From Niabella insulamsoli (GTDB taxonomy: Bacteria > Bacteroidota > Bacteroidia > Chitinophagales > Chitinophagaceae), in the NCBI RefSeq assembly GCF_039652435.2, contig NZ_CP190246.1, forward strand, positions 496,001 to 560,000: a DNA stretch of 64,000 nucleotides, read 5' to 3'. Both the position numbers and the translations under genes were made by a program. A model generated the notes under the pieces. It worked only from the letters and a program-made list of their open reading frames with translations, was not told the DNA's origin and did not search any database. Shown piece by piece: positions 1 through 8,532 of this stretch. Within the stretch, counting starts at the first letter, position 1, and every line of letters begins with the position of its first letter.

Positions 1-1
1 A

Positions 2-100
2 TATGCCGTAAAGCAAGGGGATTATGACCATCTGAAACCGATGTGCGAAGCTATTCTGGAACGCGGCATCAACGCAACGGTTGAAGAAACTGTTTCCTGA
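2..100 (+). CDS. clpS: ClpS adaptor, C-terminal end (partial)
   Basis: Only the last 32 codons are in the window, ending with TGA at 98-100; the gene begins left of position 1. The tail (MCEAILERGINATVE in its last third) resembles the C-terminus of Bacteroidota ClpS adaptors, which hand N-degron substrates to the Clp protease. The next gene, 44 bp downstream on the same strand, is aat, whose product makes such N-degrons by adding Leu/Phe, so the context fits. With so little sequence the name rests on tail similarity and neighbourhood and is provisional. Confidence 0.5.
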   Translation, partial: YAVKQGDYDHLKPMCEAILERGINATVEETVS

Positions 101-144
101 TTTTCTGCCTGTAAACTATTTGTTCTCAACCAATTTCTTCCCTG

Positions 145-789
145 ATGGCAATTTTCGCCCTTGATGAGGCGCTGCAATTTCCACCTGTTCATTTAGCTGA
201 AAAAGATGGTTTGCTGGCCATTGGCGGCGATCTGTCTGTGAACCGGCTTTTATTGGCTTACCGGTCCGGTATATTTCCCTGGTACACAGCGCCTCCCATA
301 CTTTGGTGGTGTCCTGATCCCCGGTTTGTCTTATTTCCTGAAGCGCTTAAAATCAGCAAAAGCCTGCGTCCCCTGCTCAATCGCGAAGCCTTCGAATTTA
401 CCATCAATAAAGATTTTAAATCGGTCATCGCTCATTGCCAAAGCGTGGAGCGGCCGGACCAGGACGGCACCTGGATCACGGAGGAAATCATTGCCGCCTA
501 CACCAAACTTCATGAGCGCGGTTTTGCACACAGCGCCGAAGTGTGGCAGCAGGGCAGGCTGGTGGGCGGTTTATATGGCATTCGCCTGGGTGAAGTGTTT
601 TTTGGAGAAAGCATGTTTAGCCTCGTCAGCAACGCCTCGAAATACGCGTTTACAAAATATGTGCAACATCTTCAAAGTGAAGGCGTCGCATTGATCGATT
701 GCCAGGTGTACACAGCCCATCTTGAGAGCTTAGGCGCCCGAATGATTGAAGGAAAATTTTTTCAGGAAATGCTAAAAAGCATGATCTGA
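145..789 (+). CDS. aat: Leucyl/phenylalanyl-tRNA--protein transferase
   Basis: A 214-residue cytosolic aminoacyl transferase that moves Leu or Phe from charged tRNA to the N-terminal Arg/Lys of proteins, marking them for ClpS/Clp degradation. Family motifs are clear: FPWY at residues 44-47, WWCPDPR at 54-60, and the GLYG...GEVFFGESMFS block around 142-159. Length is normal for the short Bacteroidota form. The ATG at 145 gives the expected N-terminus (FPPVHLAEKDGLLAIGGDL). It follows the probable clpS gene by 44 bp and is probably co-transcribed, which would put production and recognition of the degron in one unit. Confidence 0.95.
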   Translation: MAIFALDEALQFPPVHLAEKDGLLAIGGDLSVNRLLLAYRSGIFPWYTAPPILWWCPDPRFVLFPEALKISKSLRPLLNREAFEFTINKDFKSVIAHCQSVERPDQDGTWITEEIIAAYTKLHERGFAHSAEVWQQGRLVGGLYGIRLGEVFFGESMFSLVSNASKYAFTKYVQHLQSEGVALIDCQVYTAHLESLGARMIEGKFFQEMLKSMI

Positions 790-843
790 ACGGGTCTCCG
801 CAATCGTTCCGTTTGAAAAAAGGATGGATAAGCCGGAAAGCCG

Positions 844-860
844 TTCTTATCTCATAAGAA
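844..860. repeat. Short hairpin between convergent genes
   Basis: TTCTTAT (844-850) and ATAAGAA (854-860) form a perfect 7-bp stem with a 3-nt loop between the ends of aat and the convergent esterase gene. There is no T tract, so a terminator role is only a guess. Confidence 0.3.
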
Positions 861-870
861 AAGCGGTGGT

Positions 871-1602
871 TTAAAACCGGGTCGCAAAAACATTAGGCAA
901 CATATCCCGCCAGGTAGGCCAGTCGTGCTTATAATGCTCGCCCCAATTGTCGAATTCGTAGTTAATGCCCTTGTCATACAAAATTTTAGCGAACTCACCA
1001 CCAGCGCGCGGGTCTTCGTAAGCGCCGCTGCCCGTCAGGATATGGATATGAGCGCTTCGGCGGATATTTTCCAAAATATGGTGATCGGAGAGGTTGGGCA
1101 TATAATGCTGCGGGCTGTTAAAGTAAACATTGTCGTCCATGTAGCCATTGCTGTAATAAGTAAGATCATAGACGCCGCTCATCGCAATCACACCGTCGAT
1201 CAGATCGGGGCGTTTCAAAAATAAATTCATGCTGTGCAATGCGCCAAATGAAGCGCCGCTAATAAAAACCGGCGTATCGGGGCTGGTTTCACTTTTTATG
1301 TAAGGCAGGACTTCGTTATAAATATAATCGTTCCACTGAACGTGGCGGTGCGATTTATCCCACGGCGCCATGTTGTTGTTTAACCAGCTTTCATTGTTGA
1401 CACTGTCAACCGAAAAAACCTTCATTTTGCCGCCATTTATAAAAGAAGCGAGCGAATCGATCAGTTGAAAACGTTCATATTCCAGATAATCGGCCGCAGC
1501 CGTGGGCACCAAAAGCAGCGCAAACCCATAATCACCATAACTTACAATGGGCATTTCTTTGTGGAGCGCGGGGCTGTGCCAGCCGAAAATTTTTCTATTC
1601 AT
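871..1602 (-). CDS. Alpha/beta-hydrolase esterase
   Basis: A 243-residue protein of the putative esterase (esterase D-like) branch of alpha/beta hydrolases. The nucleophile elbow GASFG lies at residues 116-120 with Ser118. A C-terminal His in GEHYKHDW is a candidate for the third triad member. No signal peptide is seen, so it should be cytosolic. Bacteroidota proteins of this type are annotated as esterase family protein and the substrate is unknown. ATG at 1600-1602 is the only sensible start. It is divergent from the methyltransferase gene at 1743 and convergent with aat. Family is confident; substrate is not. Confidence 0.85.
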   Translation of the reverse strand: MNRKIFGWHSPALHKEMPIVSYGDYGFALLLVPTAAADYLEYERFQLIDSLASFINGGKMKVFSVDSVNNESWLNNNMAPWDKSHRHVQWNDYIYNEVLPYIKSETSPDTPVFISGASFGALHSMNLFLKRPDLIDGVIAMSGVYDLTYYSNGYMDDNVYFNSPQHYMPNLSDHHILENIRRSAHIHILTGSGAYEDPRAGGEFAKILYDKGINYEFDNWGEHYKHDWPTWRDMLPNVFATRF

Positions 1603-1704
1603 AGCAGTATTAAAAGTTGTCTGTAAAATAAAATAATAATATTAAAAAGCCGCTCAAGTTTTTTATTCTAATGAGGTTTTAATTAGAAATGCGCGATAAC
1701 TGGC

Positions 1705-1712
1705 TATTTTTG
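1705..1712 (+). promoter_or_regulatory. Putative -7 element upstream of methyltransferase gene
   Basis: TATTTTTG matches the Bacteroidota -7 consensus TAnnTTTG exactly and lies 30 bp before the ATG at 1743. I see no good -33 TTTG at the usual distance. Confidence 0.4.
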
Positions 1713-1742
1713 CGGGCTTAGATTATTTACTAAAGTAAGCAT

Positions 1743-2522
1743 ATGTCATTGATTCAAACAGCAGAAAGAGTTTCTCACGTTGAAGCTTCTGATAATTACG
1801 TATATCAGCGGTCGCTATTCGCCTACGCCGAAGCTGCGAAGCTCGTTGGCGGACAAGTGCTTGAGCTGGGCACCGGCAGCGGCTATGGAATAGAGATGAT
1901 CGCCTCCCGCGCTGAAAAGTTTGTCACGCTTGATAAGTTTGAGAACGAAAATGTGGCGGCTTTGATCAAAGCGCACCACAACATTGAATTTTTAAAGATG
2001 ACTTTTCCGCCGCTGAATGGCATTGCAGATAACAGCTTCGATTTTGTCATTAGTTTCCAGGTGATTGAGCATATCAAAAACGACACTCTTTTTGTGAAAG
2101 AAATACACCGGGTGCTGAAGCCGGGCGGCAAGCTGATTGTGACAACTCCCAACAAAAAAATGTCGCTGACGCGCAACCCCTGGCATATCAGGGAGTATCT
2201 GATGCCCGAGCTGAAAGCTTTATTGCTACAAGATTTCAGCTTTGTAAAAACCTTAGGTGTTTATGGCGATGACACGGTCATGGAGTATTATCACGCTAAC
2301 AAAAAGGCGGTTAAAAAAATTACCCGTTTTGATTTTCTCAAGCTGCAATACAGGCTGCCCCGCTGGTGCCTGCAAGTTCCCTACGACATTATGAACCGGT
2401 GGAACCGGAAAAAAATGTTGCATAGCGACAATGAAATGGTAGCCAAAATTAAGATGACAGATTACTTCCTTTCTGAGGCCGGCAACGACTGTCTCGATTT
2501 GTTTTATATCGCTGAAAAATAA
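1743..2522 (+). CDS. Class I SAM-dependent methyltransferase
   Basis: A 259-residue Rossmann-fold methyltransferase of the Methyltransf_11/25 type. SAM-binding motif I is ELGTGSGYG at residues 41-49, an acidic residue follows in LDKFENENV, and motif IV/post-I is FVISFQVIEHI. The C-terminal half lacks landmarks that would give a substrate. Such genes act on small molecules, lipids or glycans. It stands alone: divergent from the esterase and convergent with pabB. The family call is firm and the substrate is unknown. Confidence 0.85.
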   Translation: MSLIQTAERVSHVEASDNYVYQRSLFAYAEAAKLVGGQVLELGTGSGYGIEMIASRAEKFVTLDKFENENVAALIKAHHNIEFLKMTFPPLNGIADNSFDFVISFQVIEHIKNDTLFVKEIHRVLKPGGKLIVTTPNKKMSLTRNPWHIREYLMPELKALLLQDFSFVKTLGVYGDDTVMEYYHANKKAVKKITRFDFLKLQYRLPRWCLQVPYDIMNRWNRKKMLHSDNEMVAKIKMTDYFLSEAGNDCLDLFYIAEK

Positions 2523-2644
2523 GTGTTTCGCTAATTCGGGTTACAAAAGCCTAACTGTGATAGGGGAGGGTGTTGAACTAAAAAATACAACTGAGATTTG
2601 ATCGCCGGTGTTAAGATCCGTGTTTTCTTTTTAGTCTGGTTAGT

Positions 2645-3901
2645 TTAAACAGCGGTTAACACTTCTTTGATGGCGTTGGCCTTCAACAGGCTTTCTTCCC
2701 ATTCTTTTTCCGGGTCGCTGTAAATGGTAATACCGCCCCCTGCCTGGAAAGAAAGGTATTGCGTGGATTGATTGTACATTATGCTGCGGATCACAACATT
2801 AAAATCGAAATCTTCCTGCGGGTTGATATAGCCCAAAGCGCCGGAGAAAATGCCGCGCCTGCTTTGCTCATACCGGTCGATAAGCTGCATCACTTTCACT
2901 TTGGGAGCGCCTGTCATCGAGCCCATCGGAAAAGTAGCATCGATGATATTTTTAAAGTCTACCTCCTCCCTCAATTGTCCGCTCACGGTTGAAATCATTT
3001 GATGCACTTGCGGAAAGCTGTACACGCCAAACAATTCGTCGACGACAACACTTCCTTCTTCGCAAATTCTCGACAAGTCGTTTCTCACAAGATCTACTAC
3101 CATTACATTTTCCGCCCGATCTTTTTCGCTGCGCCGCAATCGCTGTCGCTCAGCATCGGTATCCCCCTCTCGTCGCAGCGTTCCTTTTATCGGCTGGCTG
3201 ATGATTTGGCGGCCCTCTTTTTTCAAAAATCTTTCAGGGCTTGCACAAAGCAGCCATTTATCATCGACGCGATACAACGCTGAAAAAGGATTGGGCGATT
3301 TCTCGCAAAGCCGGTTGAAAACCACAAACGGATCAATCACCGCCTTGTCCATAAAAAATTCCTGACAAAAATTGATTTCATAACAATCGCCGCGCTGCAG
3401 ATGCTGTTGCAGTTGCCGTAAGGTGGCGAGATAAGATGCCTTCGACATTTTGTGCTGAACCGGCGGCAGGGACTCGATATGTCCTGTCGTGGCAGCGCTG
3501 CTGCCCTGGATACTTTTGAAAACGCCTTCGGCGTCTTCAGCGTCGATATATAGTTCGTTTTTTTTTAGCCGTAGTAATATTTGCGGTTCGAAAAAGTTCA
3601 GTTGCGGAAACTTTATAAAGTCGGGTTGGACTGCGCGGCTGATCTTTTCAAAAGTGGTCAATTCGTAGTTGAGGTGGCCAAACAGCCATCGCTTTTTTTG
3701 ATGGATAAAATCTTGCAATGCTGCCAGGGCATTTTCGCCATCGGCTGTGTAAGTCGATGCGACGCCTGCTGCAACGAGCAGATCGTAGCCGCTATCGTAT
3801 TTGTTACTGTCCAGATAACAAAAAGTGTTGAAGGGCCTGAGCCAATTCAACACTTTTTGCTTGAAAACACTTGTATCGCTTACTTCAAAGTTGCCGTACA
3901 A
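2645..3901 (-). CDS. pabB: Aminodeoxychorismate synthase component I (PabB-like)
   Basis: A 418-residue chorismate-utilising enzyme that makes 4-amino-4-deoxychorismate for folate synthesis. The C-terminal chorismate-binding domain has the hallmark blocks PIKGTLRR, DRAENVMVVDLVRNDLSRI, GSMTGAPKVKVMQLID and RRGIFSGALGYI. The PIKGT block is the PabB/TrpE active-site segment; PabB is favoured because no trp genes are near and the N-terminal part is short. The start appears to be TTG at 3899-3901: no ATG or GTG lies between it and the in-frame stop upstream, and the family N-terminus begins just after it. It lies 22 bp behind the acidic-protein gene, probably in one transcript. Confidence 0.9.
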   Translation of the reverse strand: MYGNFEVSDTSVFKQKVLNWLRPFNTFCYLDSNKYDSGYDLLVAAGVASTYTADGENALAALQDFIHQKKRWLFGHLNYELTTFEKISRAVQPDFIKFPQLNFFEPQILLRLKKNELYIDAEDAEGVFKSIQGSSAATTGHIESLPPVQHKMSKASYLATLRQLQQHLQRGDCYEINFCQEFFMDKAVIDPFVVFNRLCEKSPNPFSALYRVDDKWLLCASPERFLKKEGRQIISQPIKGTLRREGDTDAERQRLRRSEKDRAENVMVVDLVRNDLSRICEEGSVVVDELFGVYSFPQVHQMISTVSGQLREEVDFKNIIDATFPMGSMTGAPKVKVMQLIDRYEQSRRGIFSGALGYINPQEDFDFNVVIRSIMYNQSTQYLSFQAGGGITIYSDPEKEWEESLLKANAIKEVLTAV

Positions 3902-3923
3902 TGTATATTTCGGTAAAAATTAA

Positions 3924-4328
3924 TTAATAATCATCGTCGTCATCGTCGTCAAAATCATCCTTGCCGCCTCCGAATAAATCTTTGAATTCATCATCCATTT
4001 TGAAATCGTCATCGTCGTCGTAAGATTTCTTTCCGCCGCCTGATTTTCCCTTCGATTTGGGCAGATCAAACTCTTCAAAGTCTTTATCCCAATCTTCCTC
4101 TTCTTCGGCTTTTTCCCAATCATCGTCGGTTTCCTCCTCGTCCTCATCATCGTCATCTTTTTTTGACGCTTTTCCTTTCTTTTTGGGAAGCGCTTCTTCC
4201 TCGAGAAAATAATCATCCTCGTCGAGCTCTTCTTCTTTTTTTGATTTGGATGAAGCTTTTTTTACAGGCGTTTCTTCATCGTGCGCCTTTTCTTTTCCAC
4301 TTGTTTTTGATTTATTTGACTTTGCCAT
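3924..4328 (-). CDS. Acidic/lysine-rich low-complexity protein
   Basis: A 134-residue protein of unknown function made almost entirely of Lys, Asp, Glu and Ser. Basic patches alternate with acidic runs, and the C-terminus is a near-pure Asp run ending in Tyr. It has no signal peptide, membrane segment or recognisable domain and is probably intrinsically disordered. The DNA is a chain of GAT/GAC/GAA/AAG codons. ATG at 4326-4328. It lies between purA and pabB on the same strand with only 22 bp to pabB. Charge-block composition is typical of chaperone-like or nucleic-acid/ribosome-associated tails, but that is inference. Confidence 0.7.
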   Translation of the reverse strand: MAKSNKSKTSGKEKAHDEETPVKKASSKSKKEEELDEDDYFLEEEALPKKKGKASKKDDDDEDEEETDDDWEKAEEEEDWDKDFEEFDLPKSKGKSGGGKKSYDDDDDFKMDDEFKDLFGGGKDDFDDDDDDDY

Positions 4329-4456
4329 GATCTAATAAATTAGAATGTAAATTTTAGCCGAACTTTTTAAATCGCCAAATTTTTTGAAAGTAATTTTTTT
4401 TCAATTTTTTTTCTGCCCACAAGGCTTTTTTCAGCATGCCGCGCACGCCAAACTGC

Positions 4457-4498
4457 TTCACAAAAAATGTGAATTCTTTCATCCAAAGGGTGAAAGAA
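4457..4498 (-). terminator. Double hairpin after purA
   Basis: Directly after the purA stop, an 11-bp stem with one G-U pair (TTCTTTCATCC 4474-4484 with GGGTGAAAGAA 4488-4498, loop AAA) abuts a second 6-bp stem (TTCACA 4457-4462 with TGTGAA 4468-4473, A5/T5 loop). It may terminate or attenuate purA, although no long U tract follows the first stem. Confidence 0.45.
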
Positions 4499-4499
4499 A

Positions 4500-5762
4500 T
4501 TAGGCTACGATCAGCTGATCTCTTTCGGGGCCGTTAGATATAAATTTTACAGGGACGCCCAAATAACTGTTGATAAAATCGATATAAGAGGTGGCTTTTT
4601 CGGGCAGACCTGCTACTGCTTTGATTTGCGTAATATCCATATTCCAGCCAGGGAATTTTTCGTAAACAGGAACATAATGATCCAAATCCAAACGCAGCGG
4701 AATCTCCGTGAGTTGTGTCCCTTCTTTGCTGTAAGCCGTGCAAACATGCAGCTCTTCAAAGCTGTCCAGTACGTCGGCTTTGGTCATTACAATTTGTGTT
4801 ACACCATTGATCATGCAGGCAAAATTTAATGCCACGAGGTCTATCCATCCGCAGCGGCGGGGCCGGCCGGTTGTGGCGCCATATTCGTTGCCCACATCGC
4901 GCAGTTTTTGTCCATCCGCGTTCTCAAGTTCTGTTGGGAACGGGCCGCTTCCAACCCGCGTGCAGTAAGCTTTGGTAATGCCAATCACTTCTTTGATATG
5001 TTGCGGCGCAATGCCCAGGCCGCTACATACGCCGGCTGATATGGTGTTGGACGAGGTCACAAACGGGAACGTGCCAAAATCAATGTCGAGCATGCTTCCC
5101 TGCGCGCCTTCGGCCAGGATCTTTTTTCCTTCTTTGATTTGTTTGTTGATGAAATACTCGCCGTTGACGATATTCAGTTCTTTCAGAAAATCCACTGCTT
5201 CAAAAAAGTCTTTTTCATCCGCGCTGATATCTTCTGTAAAATGATATGTATTAATGATGACCTGATGTTTTTGCCGCAGTTGCTCGTAAAGTTCTTTAAA
5301 ATTGTCCTGGAGCAGATCGCCTACGCGCAACGCGTTGCGACCGGTCTTGTCCATATAAGCCGGCCCGATGCCTTTAAGGGTCGATCCGATTTTCCCTTTT
5401 CCTTTGGCCTGCTCGGAAGCTTTATCTAATGCGCGGTGTGTGGGGACAATGATATTGGTGCGCTCAGAAATAAACAGGTTTTTCTTAAGGTCGATGCCAA
5501 ACTCGGCAACCTTTTCGCATTCTTTTTTCAGCGTGATGGGATCGAGTACCACACCGTTGCCGATGATGTTGATTTTACCTTCGTGAAAAATACCCGATGG
5601 TATCTGGTGCAAGACAATCTTTTTTCCATCGTTATATAACGTGTGGCCAGCATTAGGGCCACCCTGAAAGCGGGCTATAACATCATAATCCTTAGCAAAA
5701 TAATCTACAATTTTACCTTTCCCCTCATCACCCCACTGCAGCCCTAAAATTACATCTACCAT
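4500..5762 (-). CDS. purA: Adenylosuccinate synthetase
   Basis: A 420-residue cytosolic enzyme joining IMP and aspartate with GTP hydrolysis, the first committed step to AMP. The N-terminal phosphate loop GDEGKGK is at residues 11-17, with catalytic Asp12 and the downstream GGPNAGHT block that carries the catalytic His. Later signatures include KGIGPAY, GAQGSMLDIDFGTFPFVTSS and RCGWIDLVAL. Length is standard. ATG at 5760-5762 is supported by a consensus promoter that ends about 32 bp upstream, so purA has its own promoter although rsh precedes it on the same strand. Confidence 0.98.
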   Translation of the reverse strand: MVDVILGLQWGDEGKGKIVDYFAKDYDVIARFQGGPNAGHTLYNDGKKIVLHQIPSGIFHEGKINIIGNGVVLDPITLKKECEKVAEFGIDLKKNLFISERTNIIVPTHRALDKASEQAKGKGKIGSTLKGIGPAYMDKTGRNALRVGDLLQDNFKELYEQLRQKHQVIINTYHFTEDISADEKDFFEAVDFLKELNIVNGEYFINKQIKEGKKILAEGAQGSMLDIDFGTFPFVTSSNTISAGVCSGLGIAPQHIKEVIGITKAYCTRVGSGPFPTELENADGQKLRDVGNEYGATTGRPRRCGWIDLVALNFACMINGVTQIVMTKADVLDSFEELHVCTAYSKEGTQLTEIPLRLDLDHYVPVYEKFPGWNMDITQIKAVAGLPEKATSYIDFINSYLGVPVKFISNGPERDQLIVA

Positions 5763-5793
5763 CTACTGTTTTTTTATTTTTTAAAATGAAGTG

Positions 5794-5825
5794 CAAAAAT
5801 AAGGGTTCGAACTGATGTGAGGCAA
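5794..5825 (-). promoter_or_regulatory. Putative purA promoter
   Basis: On the minus strand, TTG (5823-5825), a 21-nt spacer and TATTTTTG (5794-5801) match the Bacteroidota -33/-7 pattern. The predicted start near 5787 leaves a leader of about 25 nt before purA. Confidence 0.6.
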
Positions 5826-5889
5826 TAGTTCGTAGCGCCGCGTTGAAGGTGCTAAATAGCCGGCCGCACGCCGCTGGTCATAAACGGGT

Positions 5890-8136
5890 CTACTTGGGCA
5901 AATCCTCCGTGTCATAGCGTTCCACCGATTCGATGCCGCCTACTTCAAGTAATTTGTTTACCAGGTGATCGAGCTCTTCCTTATCATGAACAAAAACCTT
6001 GATATTTCCTTCAAAAACGCCTTCGGTCGCTTCTATCGTGAGCGCAGAAATATTGATTTTCAACTCTCCGGAAATCAGGTTGGTGATCCGACTTACCATG
6101 CCCACATCATCGATGCCGATGATTTTCACACCGGTAAGGAAGGAAATCTCTTTGTTTTTCGCCCATTTCGTTTTAACGACCCTGTGGCCATAATTCGCCA
6201 TTAATTTAGCCGCGTTGGGGCAGTTGGTGCGATGGATCGTGAGGCCTTTCCCGGTTGTTACGAAGCCAAACACGTCGTCGCCCGGAATGGGCTTGCAGCA
6301 ATTGGCCAGATTATACATGATCTTATCACTGCTTTCGCCGAATATCACCAGCTCGGCGTCTTTAGCCGGGGTGGGCGTATGTGCGTGAGCGCTTTCCTGT
6401 TTTTGCTCCTGGGGTTTCACCGGAGACGGCGCTTCGAGCCTGTCGCCGAAAACCTTAAATTCTTTCAGCTCGCGCAGGTCGATATTTTTTATAGCGATCT
6501 GGTAGAAAAGTTCCAGGTTGGAATGAAGCTTGTAAAACTGGGCCACGGCCTCAATATTGCCCTGGTACATGGTGACGCCCATGCCTTCCAGTTTCCTTTG
6601 TAATGTGTATTTTCCTTCGTCCGCAACTTTTTTCTTTTCCTCTTTCAGTGCTTCTTTCACTTTGGCTTTGGCCTTGGCGGTTACCACAAACTTCAGCCAG
6701 TCTTCGCTGGGGTTTTGTTTGTTGCTGGTGATGATTTCCACCTGGTCGCCGCTCGACAGTTTATGACTTATCGGCACTAACTTATGGTTCACTTTGGCGC
6801 CGATGGTTTTTACACCAATCGCCGAGTGGATGGAAAAGGCAAAATCGAGTGCGCTGCTGCCGGAGGGCAGCATTTTAATGTCGCCTTTTGGCGTGTATAC
6901 ATAAATTTCTTCTGTAAGAAAGCTGGTTTTAAATTCCTGAAGGAAATTAACGCTGTCCGGATCTTCGTTATTCAACGTTTCCCTGATTTGCTGGAACCAT
7001 TTGTCGAAGCGGTTTTCGCTGGCGGTACCTTCTTTATACTTCCAGTGGGCGGCCAGGCCTTTTTCTGCAATTTCGTTCATGCGTTTGGTGCGGATCTGCA
7101 CTTCCACCCATTTTCCGCGCGGCCCCATCACAGTGGTGTGCAGCGCTTCGTAGCCGTTTGCCTTGGGATTGCTCACCCAGTCGCGCAGCCGCTCGATGGA
7201 TGGCGTATATTCATCCGTGATTAAAGAATATACTTTCCAGCATTCTTCTTTTTCCTTTTCGGGGGCGCTGTCCAAAATAATCCGAATGGCAAAAAGATCA
7301 TACACTTCTTCGAACACCACCTGCTTTTTCTTCATCTTATTCCAGATGGAATGGATGTTTTTAGGACGTCCGTAAATATCAAAATTGAAATGGTTTTTTT
7401 CTAATTTTTCGCGGATAGGTTTGATGAATTCGTTGATATAGCGCGTCCGTTCGCGCTTTGATTCGGCGAGGCGGCGGGCGATGTCCTTATAAATATCAGG
7501 TTCGAGATATTTCATCGCCAGGTCTTCAAATTCGGTTTTAATGGAATACAATCCCATCCGATGGGCCAACGGCGCGAAAATGTAGACCGTTTCGGAGGAT
7601 ATCTTCAATTGTTTCTCCCGCTTCATGCTGTCCATCGTGCGCATATTATTCAATCGGTCGGCCAGCTTAATCAATATAACCCGCGGGTCGTCGGTGAGCG
7701 TCAGCAGAATTTTTTTAAAATTTTCCGCCTGCTGCGATACAGTAGTGTCAATAAAATTTGAAATTTTGGTAAGGCCGTCCACGATTTTAGCAATCTCGGG
7801 CCCAAACTCTTTTTCGATATCCTGAAGCGTGATATCGGTATCTTCAACAGTATCATGAAGTAACGCGCAAATGGTTGAGCGAACACCGAGGCCAATTTCT
7901 TCAACGCAAATTTTTGCAACCGCGATGGGGTGAAGAATATAAGGTTCCCCGCTTTTGCGGCGCATGCTGCTGTGCGCGTCTGCGGCCATTTCAAACGCCG
8001 CGCGTATCAAATCTTTATCGCCCGGCTTGAGCTTGTCTTTCAAAAGCCGCATCAAGGAGCGGTATTCCCGCACGATGAGTTTTTTTTCTTCCTCTTCGTT
8101 CAGGTTGTATTTAGGTTTTTGTTCTACAGTCTTCAT
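5890..8136 (-). CDS. Bifunctional (p)ppGpp synthetase/hydrolase (RelA/SpoT)
   Basis: A 748-residue RSH protein controlling the stringent response. Domain order: N-terminal HD hydrolase with HDTVED at residues 94-99; synthetase with YGRPKNIHSIWNKM, EEVYDLFAIRII and the EVQIRTKRMNEIAEKGLAAHW block; TGS domain (EIYVYTPKGDIKMLPSG); C-terminal CC and ACT domains. An intact HD motif together with an intact synthetase suggests both activities. ATG at 8134-8136 is preferred to the in-frame TTG two codons earlier. The upstream neighbour is the divergent tRNA-Leu gene. Known in this phylum as the main Rel/SpoT enzyme. Confidence 0.95.
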   Translation of the reverse strand: MKTVEQKPKYNLNEEEEKKLIVREYRSLMRLLKDKLKPGDKDLIRAAFEMAADAHSSMRRKSGEPYILHPIAVAKICVEEIGLGVRSTICALLHDTVEDTDITLQDIEKEFGPEIAKIVDGLTKISNFIDTTVSQQAENFKKILLTLTDDPRVILIKLADRLNNMRTMDSMKREKQLKISSETVYIFAPLAHRMGLYSIKTEFEDLAMKYLEPDIYKDIARRLAESKRERTRYINEFIKPIREKLEKNHFNFDIYGRPKNIHSIWNKMKKKQVVFEEVYDLFAIRIILDSAPEKEKEECWKVYSLITDEYTPSIERLRDWVSNPKANGYEALHTTVMGPRGKWVEVQIRTKRMNEIAEKGLAAHWKYKEGTASENRFDKWFQQIRETLNNEDPDSVNFLQEFKTSFLTEEIYVYTPKGDIKMLPSGSSALDFAFSIHSAIGVKTIGAKVNHKLVPISHKLSSGDQVEIITSNKQNPSEDWLKFVVTAKAKAKVKEALKEEKKKVADEGKYTLQRKLEGMGVTMYQGNIEAVAQFYKLHSNLELFYQIAIKNIDLRELKEFKVFGDRLEAPSPVKPQEQKQESAHAHTPTPAKDAELVIFGESSDKIMYNLANCCKPIPGDDVFGFVTTGKGLTIHRTNCPNAAKLMANYGHRVVKTKWAKNKEISFLTGVKIIGIDDVGMVSRITNLISGELKINISALTIEATEGVFEGNIKVFVHDKEELDHLVNKLLEVGGIESVERYDTEDLPK

Positions 8137-8305
8137 TATCAATCTCGTTCATCGGTTGTTGTCGAAGCAATTGGCTGTCGAAATCTATCTTGCCAATTTC
8201 TTGCCGTAATTTATGTAAAAAAATATAACAAAAATGGGCGCAATAAACTGCGGGCTGGGCCAGTAATGCCTGCCCGCGCTAAAAATAGGCTGAAATATTT
8301 ATTGC

Positions 8306-8335
8306 TTGCCGAATTAATTAAAAGCCTTACTTTTG
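8306..8335 (+). promoter_or_regulatory. Putative tRNA-Leu promoter
   Basis: TTG (8306-8308), a 19-nt spacer and TACTTTTG (8328-8335), an exact match to TAnnTTTG. Transcription would start near 8341, about 15 nt before the mature tRNA. Confidence 0.7.
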
Positions 8336-8355
8336 CAGCCCGATTTAAGTTCTTA

Positions 8356-8437
8356 CCGGATGTGGTGAAATTGGTAGACACGTCAGACTTAGGATCTGAT
8401 GCCGCAAGGTGTGGGGGTTCGAGTCCCTTCATCCGGA
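8356..8437 (+). tRNA. tRNA-Leu (anticodon TAG)
   Basis: An 82-nt type II tRNA. The acceptor stem CCGGATG (8356-8362) pairs with CATCCGG (8430-8436) and the discriminator is A8437. The Leu D-arm is typical (GTGAAATTGGTAGACAC). The anticodon stem TCAGA/TCTGA encloses loop CTTAGGA, giving anticodon TAG at 8390-8392, which reads CUA and other CUN codons. The variable arm is short and the T-loop is TTCGAGT. CCA is not encoded and must be added. Confidence 0.97.
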
Positions 8438-8445
8438 CTATTTGG

Positions 8446-8508
8446 TTGACAGGTTTATAAGTTTTAAGTTGACAATTTTTCGGTTGTACTTACTTATCAA
8501 CCTGTCAA
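8446..8508 (+). repeat. Inverted repeat between tRNA-Leu and tig
   Basis: Arms 8446-8462 and 8492-8508 are 17 nt each with one mismatch, separated by 29 nt, and are followed by six T (8509-8514). It could terminate the tRNA transcript. The T run leads into TAACTTTT, a 7/8 match to the -7 element, just before tig. Confidence 0.55.
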
Positions 8509-8532
8509 TTTTTTAACTTTTCAAAGCAACAA

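Noticed and set aside
6784..7224. Plus-strand 146-codon frame opposite the RelA/SpoT gene
   Set aside because: Antisense shadow of conserved synthetase/TGS coding sequence.
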